Source: Crocinitomicaceae bacterium (GTDB taxonomy: Bacteria > Bacteroidota > Bacteroidia > Flavobacteriales_D > Crocinitomicaceae). From it: DNA of 64,000 nt. Shown one piece after another: positions 63,548 to 64,000 of this stretch. Every line of letters starts with the position of its first letter. Position 1 is the stretch's first letter. Both the position numbers and the translations under genes were made by a program. Location of the stretch: NCBI GenBank assembly GCA_024643555.1, contig JAHEMQ010000001.1, positions 1 to 64,000 on the forward strand, read 5' to 3'. The notes under the pieces were generated by a model that saw only the letters and a list, made by a program, of their open reading frames with translations, was not told the DNA's origin and did no database searches.

Positions 63548-64000
63548 GTGAGCGCAAAGAATATTTGGGAATCGGCAAAATCCTTACTCGTTGCTTTTAA
63601 TTATGAAAGCGAAGAGCAGTTGAAGGATTTCAGGAAATCGTTGGACAGTATGCTCAATGCAAGCAATGTGGATCGATTAATTATTATCGTGAATGTACCA
63701 AAGGATGTAGATAAAAACCTACTTCCGCCGCATTTTTTGATATACTACAATTCACCTCTTGATTTTAATTTTTGGAACAAATTGAAGGATGTTCAATTAG
63801 AATCTGAATTGCAACGAGCATATGATTTAATGATCTGGTTTGGGCATACGGATGCGAAAATATTTCCCTACGTTCAAGAAACACCGGTCCAACGTAAAAT
63901 TATTGTGAACGAAACTGATCCTAACTTTGATTTGCAGTTAAATGCAGGTTCTGAAGTTCCTTCTGAAATGCTCCATTTTGTCATTGATACACTTAAAAAA
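63548..64000 (+). CDS. Hypothetical protein, C-terminus cut by window edge
   Basis: About 151 codons are visible from a GTG abutting the ligA stop; the frame is still open at the right edge. The translated sequence has LIIIVNVPKD, PPHFLIYYNSPLDFNFWN, YDLMIWFGHTDAKIF and KIIVNETDPNFDLQLNAG, with no signal peptide. I recall similar small proteins beside ligA in flavobacteria (possibly DUF6913), but cannot confirm the family. Confidence 0.7.
   Translation, partial: MSAKNIWESAKSLLVAFNYESEEQLKDFRKSLDSMLNASNVDRLIIIVNVPKDVDKNLLPPHFLIYYNSPLDFNFWNKLKDVQLESELQRAYDLMIWFGHTDAKIFPYVQETPVQRKIIVNETDPNFDLQLNAGSEVPSEMLHFVIDTLKK

Overview
The window looks like a chromosomal core region of a gliding, type IX secretion (T9SS) bacterium of the phylum Bacteroidota, most likely order Flavobacteriales and possibly near Fluviicola or other Crocinitomicaceae. 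The phylum is supported by GldB and GldC, a PorP/SprF protein, a CotH protein with a T9SS C-terminal sorting domain, a GWxTD protein, a TamL-like lipoprotein barrel, TonB-C domains, and a recurring promoter element TAnnTTTG a few bases before start codons. Shine-Dalgarno sequences are rare. The family-level placement is inference. I see no insertion sequence, phage, CRISPR array, tRNA or rRNA. Coding is dense, no gap exceeds about 205 bases, and genes in operons often overlap by 1 to 11 bases.

Layout. 1-4.7 kb: an aspartate aminotransferase cut by the left edge, then trmD, a TonB-C domain protein and an M14 peptidase. 4.7-7.8 kb (minus): an operon of ECF sigma factor, a two-membrane-spanning anti-sigma protein (cytoplasmic domain, one helix, long linker, outer-membrane barrel) and a PorP/SprF barrel. 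7.9-15.2 kb: a Nudix-type regulator with a degenerate active site, divergent from a maltose or malto-oligosaccharide operon (sugar kinase, GH13 amylase, MFS transporter, beta-phosphoglucomutase, GH65 phosphorylase). 15.2-19.2 kb: TlyA-type methyltransferase, RimO and small envelope proteins. 19.2-28.3 kb: cysteine desulfurase, then glycan genes (GT4, flippase, methyltransferase), facing a minus-strand operon gldB-gldC-DUF2797-GtrA-asnB. 28.3-33.6 kb: outer-membrane barrel, nadE, WG-repeat protein, TonB-like protein, XRE-S24 regulator. 33.6-36.9 kb: thrS-infC-rpmI-rplT with a clear terminator. 36.9-41.5 kb: oxidoreductase, lipoprotein, polyprenyl-phosphate sugar transferase, rpsP with a long acidic tail, rimM. 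41.5-45.5 kb: GH3 enzyme, T9SS-exported CotH protein, small secreted protein. 45.6-54.3 kb: FemAB-like acetyltransferase facing a minus run of GH92, GT2, GWxTD protein, helicase and SpoU methyltransferase. 54.3-64 kb: TamL, amidohydrolase, S8 protease, NTF2-like protein, prmC, ligA and a partial hypothetical gene.

Three modules stand out. The sigma/anti-sigma/PorP operon looks like a trans-envelope signalling unit tied to a T9SS barrel. The sugar operon gives a phosphorolytic route from maltose to glucose-6-phosphate under a Nudix-like sensor. Gliding genes, asparagine synthase and GtrA share one operon opposite a surface-glycan cluster. Most of the rest is housekeeping.
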